A stretch of 64,000 nt of DNA. Source: Trichomonas vaginalis G3 (lineage: Eukaryota > Parabasalia > Trichomonadida > Trichomonadidae). The stretch covers positions 15,282,082 to 15,346,081 of the forward strand of contig NC_067207.1 of assembly GCF_026262505.1 (NCBI RefSeq). The letters are read 5' to 3'. Made by a program: the position numbers and the translations under genes. Shown here one piece after another: positions 49,278-59,886 of this stretch. Each line of letters starts with the position of its first letter. Position 1 is the stretch's first letter. The notes below the pieces were generated by a model. It did no database searches. It saw only the letters and a program-made list of their open reading frames with translations, and was not told the origin of the DNA.

Positions 49278-50148
49278 TCAAGCTTGACTTTTTACAATTT
49301 GAACTTTGTTCGCGTAGATATGAATTCTGAAAGAAGTATGAGGGTCTTGTATGACTTTGTACTTCTCCCATAGTTCATGTCTGTCAAACTTACCTGCCAT
49401 GGACTCTTTCATAAGTTCCATGAAATCGTCTTCGGACAATCCGGGGAAAAGTATGATATCAGTAAGTATTCTCTTTACATCCTTACTTAAACTCTTTGCT
49501 GTCTGTACACAAATGACAACAGAGATGTTAAAGTGTCTGAGCTTCTTAAGAATTCGACACATGTCTTGTTCTCTGTTTTTAACAAAGGATGAGAAGCAAA
49601 GTCATCTAAGATAAGAAGACATCTATGAGGGTATGTCTTCCAATCGTAAGATTGCAATTTCTTCGAAATGTATTCTATCTTTTCTGTTTGTTTCTGAAGT
49701 GTTTCTTCTCTAATATTCTCTGCATTTCCTCATTTGGGTCTTTAAACTTAGAATTGACATACTCATTTATAGCATTGTACTTCAAAACTTTCTTTGGTAC
49801 TTCTTTATCCAATCTAACAACTCAGTATCTTTTATACATACTAACTTAGACTTTTTTATAATATCTTTGAACGAATTTACGGTTTGGTCAAATTGACCAG
49901 AAGTACTACAAATGACAACTAACTCATAGAATGGGTTTTCTCATCTAGTTCTTGTTGTTGTGCAGCCATTTTAAGATAAGTGAAAGTCTTACCCGACCCA
50001 GGTGGTGCAATTAGACCTGTTATACCATTCTGAGCAAATAAGAACTTGTCATGTATGGGTTTTATCTGAGCATTTTTAACTTCCTCTTGTTCTTGTTTAA
50101 AACATTCTCAAATTTCTTGTCAATGTCAGCAAACTTTTTTTCTAACAT
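49278..50148 (-). pseudogene. FtsK/HerA-type packaging ATPase, element C (frameshifted)
   Basis: Start at 50148 (MLEKKFADIDKKF). The Walker A loop A-P-P-G-S-G-K-T-F-T lies near 50005 and Walker B C-L-L-I-L-D-D-F near 49610, both readable but in different frames. The C-terminal 94 codons (49278-49562) are open and align with the A/B enzymes (F-N-I-S-V-V-I-C-V-Q-T ... K-R-I-L-T-D-I-I-L-F-P-G). Genome packaging role as in A. Confidence 0.8.
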
Positions 50149-50183
50149 ATTTTTAGAAAAATTAAAATTTTTATCTTTTAGAA

Positions 50184-50633
50184 AATGTCTAGCGATTTCG
50201 CTATCTATATTCGAGACAAACTTTTTGACAGCAAAACATCTGTCGACCATAAAATCTTACATAGTGTAAACAAGAAAGGTGGAATTTGTTCTAAAGTTCT
50301 GTTTCTGGGAATATGACAAGAACCATAAAAATTACAAAGAGCAGTCTTAAAATTTGTCAATGACAGACTTGTTGACAGAGATGACGCCGATTGGAAAGAT
50401 GAAGTCCAACAAAAGTTCTTAGAATGCAAAGAAGACACATGCGCTGTTCTTGAAGATGAAATAGAAACAGAATAGATGAGCTATTACAGGACAAAGAACT
50501 TTTACATAAATATGGTTGCGCCAAATTTGACATAACTCCACCAGAGAAGAAGAAGAAGAGAGAAAAGAAAGAAAAGAAAGTAGAAGAAGAGAAGAAAGAA
50601 CCTGAACCAGAGAAAAAGAAATTTGACATGTAA
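50184..50633 (+). pseudogene. Unrecognised protein with Lys/Glu-rich tail, element C (frameshifted)
   Basis: M-S-S-D-F-A-I-Y-I-R-D-K-L-F-D at the start, F-V-N-D-R-L-V-D-R-D-D-A-D-W in a second frame, and a tail rich in E-K-K-K-K-R-E-K. At least three frameshifts. Divergent from the ATPase by 35 bp. The tail resembles nucleic-acid-binding virion proteins in composition only. Confidence 0.4.
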
Positions 50634-50648
50634 AAATAAAATTTTATT

Positions 50649-51066
50649 TTAGAACATTTCTGGGTCAATGTCAATGTTCTCTTCCTCTTAGGAGCAAACA
50701 CTGGCTTAGACTCTAAAATCTTTTTACCCAACTTACCTTGAACTTCAACTATCTTAGACTCATAATATTCATAGTCGTCTGCTTTCTTTGGTTCATAAGG
50801 TATAACAAGTTTGTATGCTTTGCCTTCTTTAAGTTTGAGAACCTTCTGTCAAAATTTTCTTTGACTGCTAACAAACCTTCTATGTCTAAGTCTTCAAATT
50901 TCGCACCATTTTTAGTCACAATAGCAAACTTAACTGGTTCGATGTTCCAAACTTTGCTGAATGAAGACTTTTCAAAATGGTAGAAGTAAACATTCAAATA
51001 AGCGAATGGGTCTAGTTCTTCTTTGACTTCTGTCATGTACTTATTTACTGAGATGAATTTTGCCAT
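50649..51066 (-). pseudogene. Unrecognised protein upstream-adjacent to helicase gene, element C (frameshifted)
   Basis: M-A-K-F-I-S-V-N-K-Y-M-T-E-V-K-E-E-L-D is open from 51066 to about 50850, then shifts; a conserved-looking acidic end (E-E-N-I-D-I-D-P-E-M-F) stops at 50649. Lies 5 bp after the helicase, same strand; a replication accessory such as an ssDNA-binding protein is possible but not shown. Confidence 0.45.
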
Positions 51067-51071
51067 CTTTT

Positions 51072-52326
51072 CTATCGGATAAAAAAATATTTTTTAAATT
51101 TACTCAGAAAAATTTTCTTTGTATATACGCCGTTCTGAACATCTAAAAGATTTTTGACATTTGCCAAGAATGTTCGTTTAGAACGCGTCATATAACCATA
51201 TTCTTGACAATATTGTTTATACGAATCGTACAATGACCTTTCATCTAATGACACAAAGTCAGTTTCATCTATGAACAGTTCATATACACTCTTGTTTGCT
51301 TCTAACAATGTTTGTCTTTCTTCGGTATGTGGAATTTGTCTTGGATTGAACTTAGAAATATCTAATGTCATGAAATATGAGAACAAGTGGTTGTAAAAGT
51401 CAGATGTCAAAGTTTCTGCTAAGTCGTCAAATATTCTGTATCTTGCATATGAGCTTCTGACGTTCTGACAACTACATATCTTCTGTCAGAACTTTCTAAC
51501 TTCATCGGAACAGCATTGTTTGAAACCATGACGAAGTTTGCAACATTTTCACAAACTCTTTGGTCTTTATATTTTCTTTCAACAACTCCAACTTTGTCTG
51601 TTATAAGACTCTTCAAAGCATCTGAGTTCAAAACTTTTGTTGTATCTATACTTTGAAGTTCATTGCAAACTATAAGTTTCATATTCTCTATTGAGGAGTT
51701 AAACTTACCACAGATGTTTTCTAAGTTTGTCATATTCGGATTCGAATAACCTTCTAACAGTTTGCACAAAATATCTGTAAAGAATGTGTTCTTACCTGTT
51801 CCTTGTTTTCCAATTATAATGAGAGCAGTTTCATTCTTAGCACTTGGATGTTGTAAGATGTTTGCAAACCAACATAAGATATACTCATAGACTCTTTCGT
51901 TTCCATTGCATATAATTTCTTTGACATGGTCTAACCGCTTCTATAATATTTTCTTTCCATTCTACTTGTTCGTATTTATATCCAGTGAAGATAGAATAGA
52001 AGTTTGGAGAAGGTGTATAGAACTTTATACCTCGAACTGAAAAATCTTCTAACTTTGACAATAAGATTCCCAAGCATCTAACATCTTCATGCCAACTTGT
52101 ACGACTTTTATTTTCTTAAGTTTCTGTCTACATTCTTGTTCTGAAACTATTGTTGCTCTTGTTTGTTAAAGACAAATCCCATTCTTTCATGACATAAATT
52201 CTGGGCAGAGTCAACATAAATGACTAAACGTTTCAAATTCTCGACTGCTTTGTTATAGTCTCGAAATGGACACATATTTCTGAATGCTTGGAAGTTCATA
52301 AAATCTGAAACATCTATTCTGTACAT
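51072..52326 (-). pseudogene. SF3 / D5-like helicase, element C (frameshifted)
   Basis: ATG at 52326 (MYRIDVSDFMNF). Walker A G-K-Q-G-T-G-K-N-T-F-F near 51805, a Walker B-like I-V-C-N-E near 51655 and motif C V-A-N-F-V-M-V-S-N-N near 51530 are all present, followed by D-R-R-Y-V-V-V-R and a C-terminal winged-helix-like region. This is the phage/NCLDV primase-helicase C-terminal architecture (DUF5906 type). The pieces 51072-51410, 51419-51769 and 51885-52073 are in different frames. It would unwind DNA for replication; in this element it may stand in for polymerase B-based replication. Confidence 0.8.
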
Positions 52327-52351
52327 TTTTATAAGAATAAAAAAAATATTT

Positions 52352-53133
52352 TTATTCTTGAGCTATTTGTTGTTCTTGAGCTATTTGTTGTTGAAGTTGT
52401 TCTTGTAATACAATACTTTCACCAGTTGCATCTTCCAATTCGAAACTTTCTGCCGTCATTGACAAATACATAGGACATAAAAGTTTTACAGGAACAAAGT
52501 TTGCGTCAACTAAGGTTAAGTTTATGTTTGCTAAAGTGTTTGAGTTACTAAAAGCTGAAAACTCTGCATTCGAATGAACAATAGGCAAACCAGCAGAGAA
52601 TGTGTTGTTTATACGCATGAGTATCTTTTTGGTCATAGTAGTTTCTGTCGACATTCGAATAAACACTTTGAACCTAAGTTTTGAAAACAATATAAAATAG
52701 GTGTACTTAAAGTCAATGGAACAGATAGACCTTGTATGACACCTTTTCCTGTTATAGGAAACTGTTGGTAGTAAAAACCAGATATAAGTTTGTATTATAG
52801 CTCATATCGTTTATAGTAAACTCGGTCGGACATCCAAACATAATGAAACCTGCTCTAGTTGCAGCACATGTTACATCCGTCCCTTAAAGTATTAAATAAG
52901 TCAACAAAACCTGTTGGTGGTATATCTGAGTAAGTATCTTCAAAGAAGTATTTTTTACCATTCACAACAAACAAAGTCTTCTGGTGTCAAAAGAGCAAAA
53001 CAGGCTTTAGTCGTCATTGTGTTTAAGGTTAGTTTACAATATCGTCCTTGAGGACTTTGTAAGTTTGTGTTATAGAATTATATGACTCAGGGTTTTTAGT
53101 CGTAATAGTATAAACCACTATGTCTTCTGCCAT
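52352..53133 (-). pseudogene. Putative penton/minor capsid protein, element C (frameshifted)
   Basis: Start at 53133 (MAEDIVVYTITT). The C-terminal 112 codons are open and contain L-A-N-I-N-L-T-L-V-D-A-N-F-V-P-V-K-L, aligning with F-R-L-V-D-F-Q-G-E-P-V-E-L of the A/B protein; a Gln-rich tail with I-A-Q-E-Q repeats follows. Frameshifts near 53030, 52960 and 52700. Vertex protein by analogy. Next to the CCG-motif gene as in A and B. Confidence 0.55.
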
Positions 53134-53137
53134 TTAC

Positions 53138-53718
53138 TTAGCAACTAAATTTTAATGAAATGTTGTGGTCGTCAAATATTTTTATAACGTCTGGGAAACT
53201 ATATTTAAGTTCAACGTTTCACCTCCTTTCATAACGTATATCTTGTCAATGACATTATATGAAACACCACAGCAACTAATGTCGGGTTCTATTTCTTTGA
53301 TGTTTATATCGTCTGCCTCTGTCAAAAGTTTCAATAGTTCTTTCAAAACTTCATGAGGTGCAATGACATATGAGTTCACCTTTACAGGGTTGTGTTCGAC
53401 CAAGTTTAACATTATACCTAAAGCTTGACAAATCTTCTCCTGAGTTTTAAGTTTGTCTTTAAGTTGTTGGTAGTCATTTCGAATATCTGCAACAGAACTT
53501 AAGTCTCTGCTAACTTCAGGGTATTTGGTTGTTCTTTTACAGGAACTATTGTTATACCATCTTGGTCTTCGTATGGTTTCCCCACTTCAACATCTCTTTC
53601 TTTGACATTGACAACAACACTTTGACTGTTGTTTGATTGTTGGTGAATTTAACTTCACATCTGCCACCGCCATTAAACCTTTTGAAACACTTACGCTTCT
53701 ATTTTTCGGAAATGACAT
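53138..53718 (-). pseudogene. CCG-motif conserved protein, element C (frameshifted)
   Basis: Start at 53718 (MSFPKNRSVSVSKGL). D-I-S-C-C-G-V-S-Y and K-I-Y-V-M-K-G-G align with E-I-E-C-C-G ... I-R-I-I-E-I-P-G of element A. Frameshifts near 53600 and 53200; the family ending lies in another frame and stops at 53138, 4 bp from the penton-like start. Confidence 0.55.
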
Positions 53719-53736
53719 TTTACTTAGAATAAAAAG
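53719..53736. promoter_or_regulatory. Divergent start region
   Basis: TTTTACTTAGAATAAAAAGATG towards the plus-strand gene and TTTTTATTCTAAGTAAAATG towards the CCG-motif gene, the same motif family as 4736-4752 and 38942-38959. Confidence 0.55.
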
Positions 53737-54110
53737 ATGGACGTATTTGAGTATCTCTTCGAATTGAAGCAAAACAAAGTTTAGTTCTTTACACAAACAA
53801 TACAAGTTCATTGATAGAATAGTTCTTTACACAAACAATGGAAAATGTTATAGAATAGCAGTCTTTGCTGAACCAAAATATTTTCATAAAGCAAAGAAAG
53901 TTGGTATAACCGAGATGGTGAAAGTTCTTGAAGCAGACAAAAATATAACAACAAAACTGACCGATATTTCTAAAGGTAAGTTTATAATACAATTTTATGT
54001 CAAAACTGGCGTACTGTCAATATTTGACGGAGAGAAGTCAGTTCAAGAACAACTTACTGACCTGCTGCCAAAATCTGCTCGATGGAAGCTGTCGTTATGC
54101 AATCTGAGGA
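53737..54110 (+). pseudogene. Unrecognised Maverick protein, element C (frameshifted, short duplication)
   Basis: M-D-V-F-E-Y-L-F-E-L-K-Q at the start, then a 31 bp direct repeat (GTTCTTTACACAAACAATRS twice, near 53782 and 53822) and a frame reading V-G-I-T-E-M-V-K-V-L-E-A-D-K-N-I-T-T-K. In place of the 6402-6803 gene of element A by position (divergent from the CCG-motif gene), without visible similarity. The duplication looks recent. Confidence 0.4.
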
Positions 54111-55659
54111 GCCCCAGCAGGTTTCATCGAACGAATCTTCAAAAGAGCATCTTCCGTGAAAAGTGCTATTGGTTTTGTAAACTTCTTTGCTCTCAGTTCA
54201 TCTGGACCGTCTCTGTCACCAGTATATTGTATTTGTACAGTACCAACAGTTGAAATACCACCCATAAAGTCTTCTGAGTCAGCAAATGGAATGCCAAGCC
54301 AAAAGTTTGAACGGTCTCTATTTGTATATTGAGTTTTTTGACCTCCTGTATGAGTCCATACTTTCACATATGGCATAATAGAACTTTGCATTTCAGGGTT
54401 AATGGTTGTTGTGAAGTTGTTGTTAAAGTTCATAGCATCTAATGTCAAGTTGTATGACCTCATATCCTCAACTGTAGAATATTCTTCTCTTGGATAATAT
54501 TTGCCATCTATGTTTATATGATATTTAATACCGGGGTTGTAGAAACAAGAATAGTCATTTATAGTTCGTCTGAACAGTACAAACATAGTATCTGCATGTT
54601 TCATTGCAGTTGTTAAAGCAATATCTGTTCTTGCACCTGGGTCAGCACTTTGGTTTCCAACTTCACCTGCAAAGTCTTTGACAGATATTTGGTGTATAGG
54701 GAACATAAGTGGAACTGCAATATATTTGGCAGCTAAAGCATTTGAAATATCTGGGTCCAACATATAGACTGCAAGTCTGCTTTCTATTCTCTTGCATTCA
54801 AATTTTTCGCATGTGAACTTAACTGGGTCCCAAGCATCTCCAGCAGCATTGAAATAATAGTTTACTTCAGTGTTGAGGTTTGAGAAACCAAAGTCTAAGT
54901 CAACTTTGTTTTTGCAAAAGTCGGCGAATGACATTTTATTTGTTCCACTACTTCTGTAAGAGTGAATGGGTCTTGTGTTGGTGCAATGACTAAGTTATTT
55001 TTGCTTGGAGTAAGTTCGATAGAAATTTTTCCTGCCCAGTTTGGCAAGTATCTTAAAAACCTGAAGATGAGGAAAGATGACAAAGGAACTCTAAGTTTCA
55101 GTTTTACTTTGGTTACTGCTGCTGCAGTTTGTCCAGAAAGGTTAACATAAACTCCTGGAACGTTAGGGTCAAGTCTTCTTATTTTCTCAATAGTTGCATA
55201 CTGGTCTGTTTGTTCTCTAGCTTGTGGTTGTACTGAGTTTCTCAAAGCGAACCATTCATAGTTTGCCCATGTTACTGTTTGAACTAAGTCAGAGTTAGAA
55301 TATATCTTATATCCCATGAAAACTTCTGGAGCATATTGGTATCCGACATAGAAAATTCCATTGCAACCTTTCTTGTCAGACAACTTGGCAGAAGGTTTTA
55401 TTTCAATGTCTTGTTCCACGTATAAGAAAGAGTTGTCAATAGAAATTATATGAAACCTGTCGCAAGCAATATCTACTGTTGTTGAAGAACCTTCTCCAAA
55501 CTCACCTACGTTTCCATAAGAAACAGCAGTTGTATATTCGTAAGTTCCAGGAACTATTTCTGACCTTCTAATGGCATTGTCGCATTCGTTATACCATTCG
55601 GAAACATTTCCATTCATAGCATCCAAAACTGTTGGCGTTATATTCTGAGCGGCGTACAT
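54095..55659 (-). pseudogene. Major capsid protein, double jelly roll, element C (one frameshift)
   Basis: About 520 residues in two open parts (54895-55659 and 54095-54934) joined by a frameshift near 54920. The first half contains K-L-K-L-R-V-P-L-S-S-F-L-I-F-R and W-A-G-K-I-S-I-E-L-T-P, the second A-M-K-H-A-D-T-M-F-V-L-F and N-F-W-L-G-I-P, a pattern of Polinton/NCLDV-type capsid proteins, which form the icosahedral shell as pseudo-hexameric trimers. Only one break, so decay is recent or the shift is an assembly error. Starts 32 bp after the large coiled-coil gene end. Confidence 0.75.
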
Positions 55660-55691
55660 TTCATATGAGTAAAAATATAGAATAGTTGGAT

Positions 55692-58600
55692 TTATATGTC
55701 ATAATAGAACCCACGTGGACCAAGCTTTACTTTCTTCCTGACTGAGTTTTTAACTCTTCTTTTTCCTTCATTGCCCTCTGCTTCAAGTTGTTGCATCTTT
55801 GCATTATGTTCATCTAGTATGTTGCAAATTTTCCATGCCCTTTTTGCCTTTTGGCTCTGGTCGCCCATCTCAGGTAACCTATATCCTAGAAAGAGTTTGT
55901 CATAGTCTGTATTTGAGTCTTCGCGTATTGTTTGCATGACTCTTTCCTGAGTTTCCGGTTCAAGCTCTTCAAACAGTGCCTGTCCATATGGAATATGCTC
56001 GTTTCCAAATATATGTTTTTGTAGCCATTCTGGTTTTCTTTCCATGTTACCAACTATATCTTTTGTGAATGGGAAAGCTTTTACCCAATCTTTCAGTCTT
56101 GCGTCGTTTATTTCTGTAGTTGGTTTTATTTTGTCAAGGAACATGTTTTTCAATACTAACATTTCATTTGGTACTGTCAATTTGAGTTTTCTTAAATATT
56201 CATCCCTTCTCAGTTCATTGTCTGCAAAGTAAGTTTTTATGACATTTTGCAAACTTTCATTTGCAAGGTCATGTACAATAGGTTCTCTTCCTTCTCTCTC
56301 CCTAACTGTCTTTCTAAACTCTTCACCAAATATACCATCTCTATGGTTCTGTGTAGTTCTTTGAGATAAATGTTCTAGAACGTCAGGTGTTATATTTCCA
56401 TCAGCCATGTTCATTTCATACTGGTCCAAAATATCTGCATGTTTCATATCTTTCAATGGCATTAAAGCCGCGCTTAAAATACCAGCTATATCTCGTTCAC
56501 CATTGACTTCCATTGCGTCTACAACTTCTTGGAATTGTGGTTGTAAGTTTATGAACCACCTATCCGGATTAGCTTTATGACCCCATCTCATTGTAGTTCC
56601 ATCGTCTGCAGAAACAAAAGTAGGTTTGTTTCCATCTTGGTTAGGTTCTGAATGAACTTTAAACAATGTTTCATTTCTATATGTTTTCTTGAAATTTAAC
56701 CTTTTATTTTCACCGAGTTCATCCAAAGATTGAACGTTAAATGCTCGTAAGTAAAAAGGGTTGTTGTATTTGTGTACATTTTTTTTCAGTTCTTCCATTC
56801 TATGCTGGATATTTTCATCTGATGTTGGAGTCTTTTGTATGTCGGCAAACATTTTTCGATATTCTTCTACTATGTCAGCCGAATTTTTTTTAGACTCTTG
56901 GAAATATTCCATATTCTCCGCATACTCTTGTTGAGGGTCAAGATTTTTCGGCTGTTCCAAATCTTCATCTAGTTCTGTGAAGTTAGTTTCCAAAGGAAGG
57001 ACTTGTTCGTTTCCTTCAGGCTCTTCTAGCTGTTGTTGCTGAACTATTTCTTCCATGTCTGGTTGTATCTGAACTTCTTCCTGTGGAGTTTCTTGTACCT
57101 CATCTGCTGGCATTTCATATATTCCGAGACCGTTTTCAACAATTTCCCTATCTACGTCATCCGCATTCATAAGCTTTTGTTCTTTCGTTCCGTCTCTATT
57201 TTTTACGCGTTTCATGACGAAAGTTGAATTGTCATTTAGCTCTGACATCAAATATCTCGGAGTAAATTCATCCATGTCATTTGGATGATATGCTATTAAA
57301 TCATATCCCTTAGCGAGCTTGTATTTTCCAGGTTTGAGATTATATCCGTTTTGGTGCTGAGCCATAAAGCTAAATAGGTTCGGGTCAGTATTTCCATCCT
57401 TGAACTTTCTAATAGCTTCTTTATATCTGTCACTAAAGTCAACAGTATCTGGGAAACCACACTCTTCTTTAAGCATTTTTAAGAATTCTTGGTTTCCTTG
57501 TTCTCTACTTCTTTTATGTCCTTGCTCTGTTTGTGGTTGTTGTTGTGCAGGGTTTTGAACTGTTGGTTGCTGTGCTGGTTGTTGTGTTGGTTGTTGTGCT
57601 GGTTGTGGAGGTGGTTGTTGTGCAGGGTTTTGAACTGTTGGTTGTTGTGCATGCCTGTGTCTGTGTCCATGTGACGATGTAAATGTTCTAGGTAGTCCTG
57701 GTGCAGGTGCTTCTCTTGGAGGGTTTGGTGGTATATAAGTTCCACCAGCTGGCACATATGTTCCATCTGCAGCGTAATGTCCTACCTGACTTTTCGTTTT
57801 TAAGAAAGCATTTACTAGGTCTGTTTTGGTCTGTTGTAACTCTTTTTCTTGACTTTTCACAACAGTTGCTCTAACGGCGTCATAGGCACTTTGAACTGCC
57901 TGTCTCGTTGCTGCATCTGTTATTTTCGTCATATTTTGTGCTACTTCTTTTAACTCTTTGTCGAAACCTTCAGACTTCAGTTTCTTTCCAGATGAGAAGT
58001 CGTTCACTTGTTTCACCTTACTATAAAGAGCTTCGAAGGCGTTCTTAAAGTCAGCATTTGTTAAAGCTTCATTTGAACTGTCTTCATCCGCTTGTATTTT
58101 TGTCCTTATTGACCCTATGAGTTGGGCTGCTTTGGCGTTGGCTTGGGCATCTAACCAGTCATTGTTGGCTTTTATATATTCTGCGCTTTTCATTGCCTTT
58201 TGCATGGCTGCGTCGTTATTTTTACTTTCTTGTGCTAAGTTTTCATACTGTACGGTTTGGTTTTGCAACTGTAAAAGTTTTTCTGCCTTTACATTTGCTT
58301 CAACTTCTTTTTTATACTCATCGCTATCCATATATGTCTTCAGGGCTTTTTGTTTTATTTCTTCATCTTTCAGTACTTTATATTGAGTAGTATGGTTTTT
58401 CAAATTTACAACATCTTGTTCCATTTTTGCTACTTCTGCTGCTTTTTCTGACACTTTTTTCGCATATTCCTCTGTACTTAGTTCTTTCAGTTGTTCTTCT
58501 TTCTTCTTTTTCTCTACGTTTAACTCATTGAGTTTCTTTGTGTGTCTGTCATATTCTAGTTTCTTTTCGTTTTCACTTATTTGCTTCTGTATGTCTATGT

Positions 58601-58907
58601 TTGACTTTTTGACATCTGTTATTTGATTTTTGAGTGAACTCAAATTCATTTGACTTTGAGGGTTATAGGCTGTTCCGTCTGCAGCTCCACCATAGCCTGC
58701 CATTTTCGCTAAAAGTGCCGCTCTTAAACCTCCACTCTGTGCACCAATGACTCGGTTTAAAAGCATAGGATTGCTTGACATTTGTTGCAACATAGTGGGG
58801 TCATTCATAATTTGTTGTTGCAACTGTTGTTGTGGTGTCAGTTTTACTATTGGATGTTTCAATGCTCTCTTCCTCTTATGTATATTCTTACGTAGCTTAC
58901 GTGGCAT
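55692..58907 (-). CDS. Very large coiled-coil protein (1071 aa), element C
   Basis: Fully open, remarkable among broken neighbours. The N-terminus is strongly basic (M-P-R-K-L-R-K-N-I-H-K-R-K-R-A-L-K), then a Gln/Met-rich part, a long coiled coil (residues ~90-290, heptads rich in Lys/Glu), a P-A-Q-Q-P-P-P-Q-P-A-Q-Q-P-T-Q-Q low-complexity zone near residue 430, an acidic middle and a C-terminal ~350-residue globular-looking part ending K-K-V-K-L-G-P-R-G-F-Y-Y-D-I. Encoded upstream of and on the same strand as the capsid gene. Candidate internal core, scaffold or polyprotein; no family recognised. Confidence 0.75.
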   Translation of the reverse strand: MPRKLRKNIHKRKRALKHPIVKLTPQQQLQQQIMNDPTMLQQMSSNPMLLNRVIGAQSGGLRAALLAKMAGYGGAADGTAYNPQSQMNLSSLKNQITDVKKSNIDIQKQISENEKKLEYDRHTKKLNELNVEKKKKEEQLKELSTEEYAKKVSEKAAEVAKMEQDVVNLKNHTTQYKVLKDEEIKQKALKTYMDSDEYKKEVEANVKAEKLLQLQNQTVQYENLAQESKNNDAAMQKAMKSAEYIKANNDWLDAQANAKAAQLIGSIRTKIQADEDSSNEALTNADFKNAFEALYSKVKQVNDFSSGKKLKSEGFDKELKEVAQNMTKITDAATRQAVQSAYDAVRATVVKSQEKELQQTKTDLVNAFLKTKSQVGHYAADGTYVPAGGTYIPPNPPREAPAPGLPRTFTSSHGHRHRHAQQPTVQNPAQQPPPQPAQQPTQQPAQQPTVQNPAQQQPQTEQGHKRSREQGNQEFLKMLKEECGFPDTVDFSDRYKEAIRKFKDGNTDPNLFSFMAQHQNGYNLKPGKYKLAKGYDLIAYHPNDMDEFTPRYLMSELNDNSTFVMKRVKNRDGTKEQKLMNADDVDREIVENGLGIYEMPADEVQETPQEEVQIQPDMEEIVQQQQLEEPEGNEQVLPLETNFTELDEDLEQPKNLDPQQEYAENMEYFQESKKNSADIVEEYRKMFADIQKTPTSDENIQHRMEELKKNVHKYNNPFYLRAFNVQSLDELGENKRLNFKKTYRNETLFKVHSEPNQDGNKPTFVSADDGTTMRWGHKANPDRWFINLQPQFQEVVDAMEVNGERDIAGILSAALMPLKDMKHADILDQYEMNMADGNITPDVLEHLSQRTTQNHRDGIFGEEFRKTVREREGREPIVHDLANESLQNVIKTYFADNELRRDEYLRKLKLTVPNEMLVLKNMFLDKIKPTTEINDARLKDWVKAFPFTKDIVGNMERKPEWLQKHIFGNEHIPYGQALFEELEPETQERVMQTIREDSNTDYDKLFLGYRLPEMGDQSQKAKRAWKICNILDEHNAKMQQLEAEGNEGKRRVKNSVRKKVKLGPRGFYYDI

Positions 58908-58959
58908 TTTAAGTAAAGTTAAAAAGCGGCTTTTGACAGATGGAACACATACTTTTTCA

Positions 58960-59530
58960 GTAAGGACATATGAGGTGAGATGTCACCTGTTTTCTCACCT
59001 CATTTCTCACCTCTTGAATTTTCATGAATTTCTTCGTAAAGACTTTGTTAAGACTTCTTCGTAAAGACTTTGTTAAGACTTCTTCGTAAATGTTTTGTCA
59101 AGACTTCTTCGTAAAGACTTTGTTAAGACTTCTTCGTAAATGACCAAAAATAATGTTTAGGTGAAGAGGTGAGATGTCACCTGTTTTCTCACCTCATTTC
59201 TCACCTCTTGAATTTTCATGAATTTCTTCGTAAAGACTTTGTTAAGACTTCTTCGTAAAGACTTTGTTAAGACTTCTTCGTAAAGACTTTGTTAAGACTT
59301 CTTCGTAAAGACTTTGTTAAGACTTCTTCGTAAAGACTTTGTTAAGACTTCTTCGTAAAGACTTTGTTAAGACTTCTTCGTAAAGACTTTGTTAAGACTT
59401 CTTCGTAAAGACTTTGTTAAGACTTCTTCGTAAAGACTTTGTTAAGACTTCTTCGTAAAGACTTTGTTAAGACTTCTTCGTAAAGACTTTGTTGAGATTT
59501 CTTCGTAAATGACCCTAGTAGTATATTTTT
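58960..59530. repeat. GGTGA units and a 25 bp tandem array (minus-type orientation), element C
   Basis: GGTGA units at about 58972-59018 and 59158-59208 are followed by repeats of a 25 bp unit beginning GACTTCTTCGTAAAGACTTT, about 4 copies after the first and 12 after the second. A few copies have the variant TAAATGTTTTGTCAAGA. No gene. Confidence 0.9.
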
Positions 59531-59880
59531 GGTGTAAATTTCATGAAAATTCAACGGGTGAAAAATTAGGTGAGAAAACAGGTGACATCTCACCTCTTCA
59601 CCTAAACATTATTTTTGGTGTAAATTTCATGAAAATTCAACGGGTGAAAAATTAGGTGAGAAAACAGGTGACATCTCACCTCTTCACCTAAACATTATTT
59701 TTGGTGTAAATTTCATGAAAATTCAACGGGTGAGAAATGAGGTGAGAAAACAGGTGACATCTCACCTCTTCACCTAAACATTATTTTTGGTGTAAATTTC
59801 ATGAAAATTCAACGGGTGAGAAATGAGGTGAGAAAACAGGTGACATCTCACCTCTTCACCTAAACATTATTTTTGGTCAT
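59531..59880. repeat. Four tandem 86 bp repeats containing GGTGA units
   Basis: Starts at 59531, 59617, 59703 and 59789. Each unit begins GGTGTAAATTTCATGAAAAT, has AACGGGTGA steps, the palindrome GGTGACATCTCACC and an A/T-rich tail. The first two differ from the last two (GAAAAATTAG versus GAGAAATGAG), showing a two-step duplication. Confidence 0.92.
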
Positions 59881-59886
59881 TTACAC

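Noticed and set aside
48865-49287. Overlapping 94-157 codon frames on both strands
   Set aside because: Low-complexity repeats keep all frames open; the predicted proteins are repetitive and resemble nothing.
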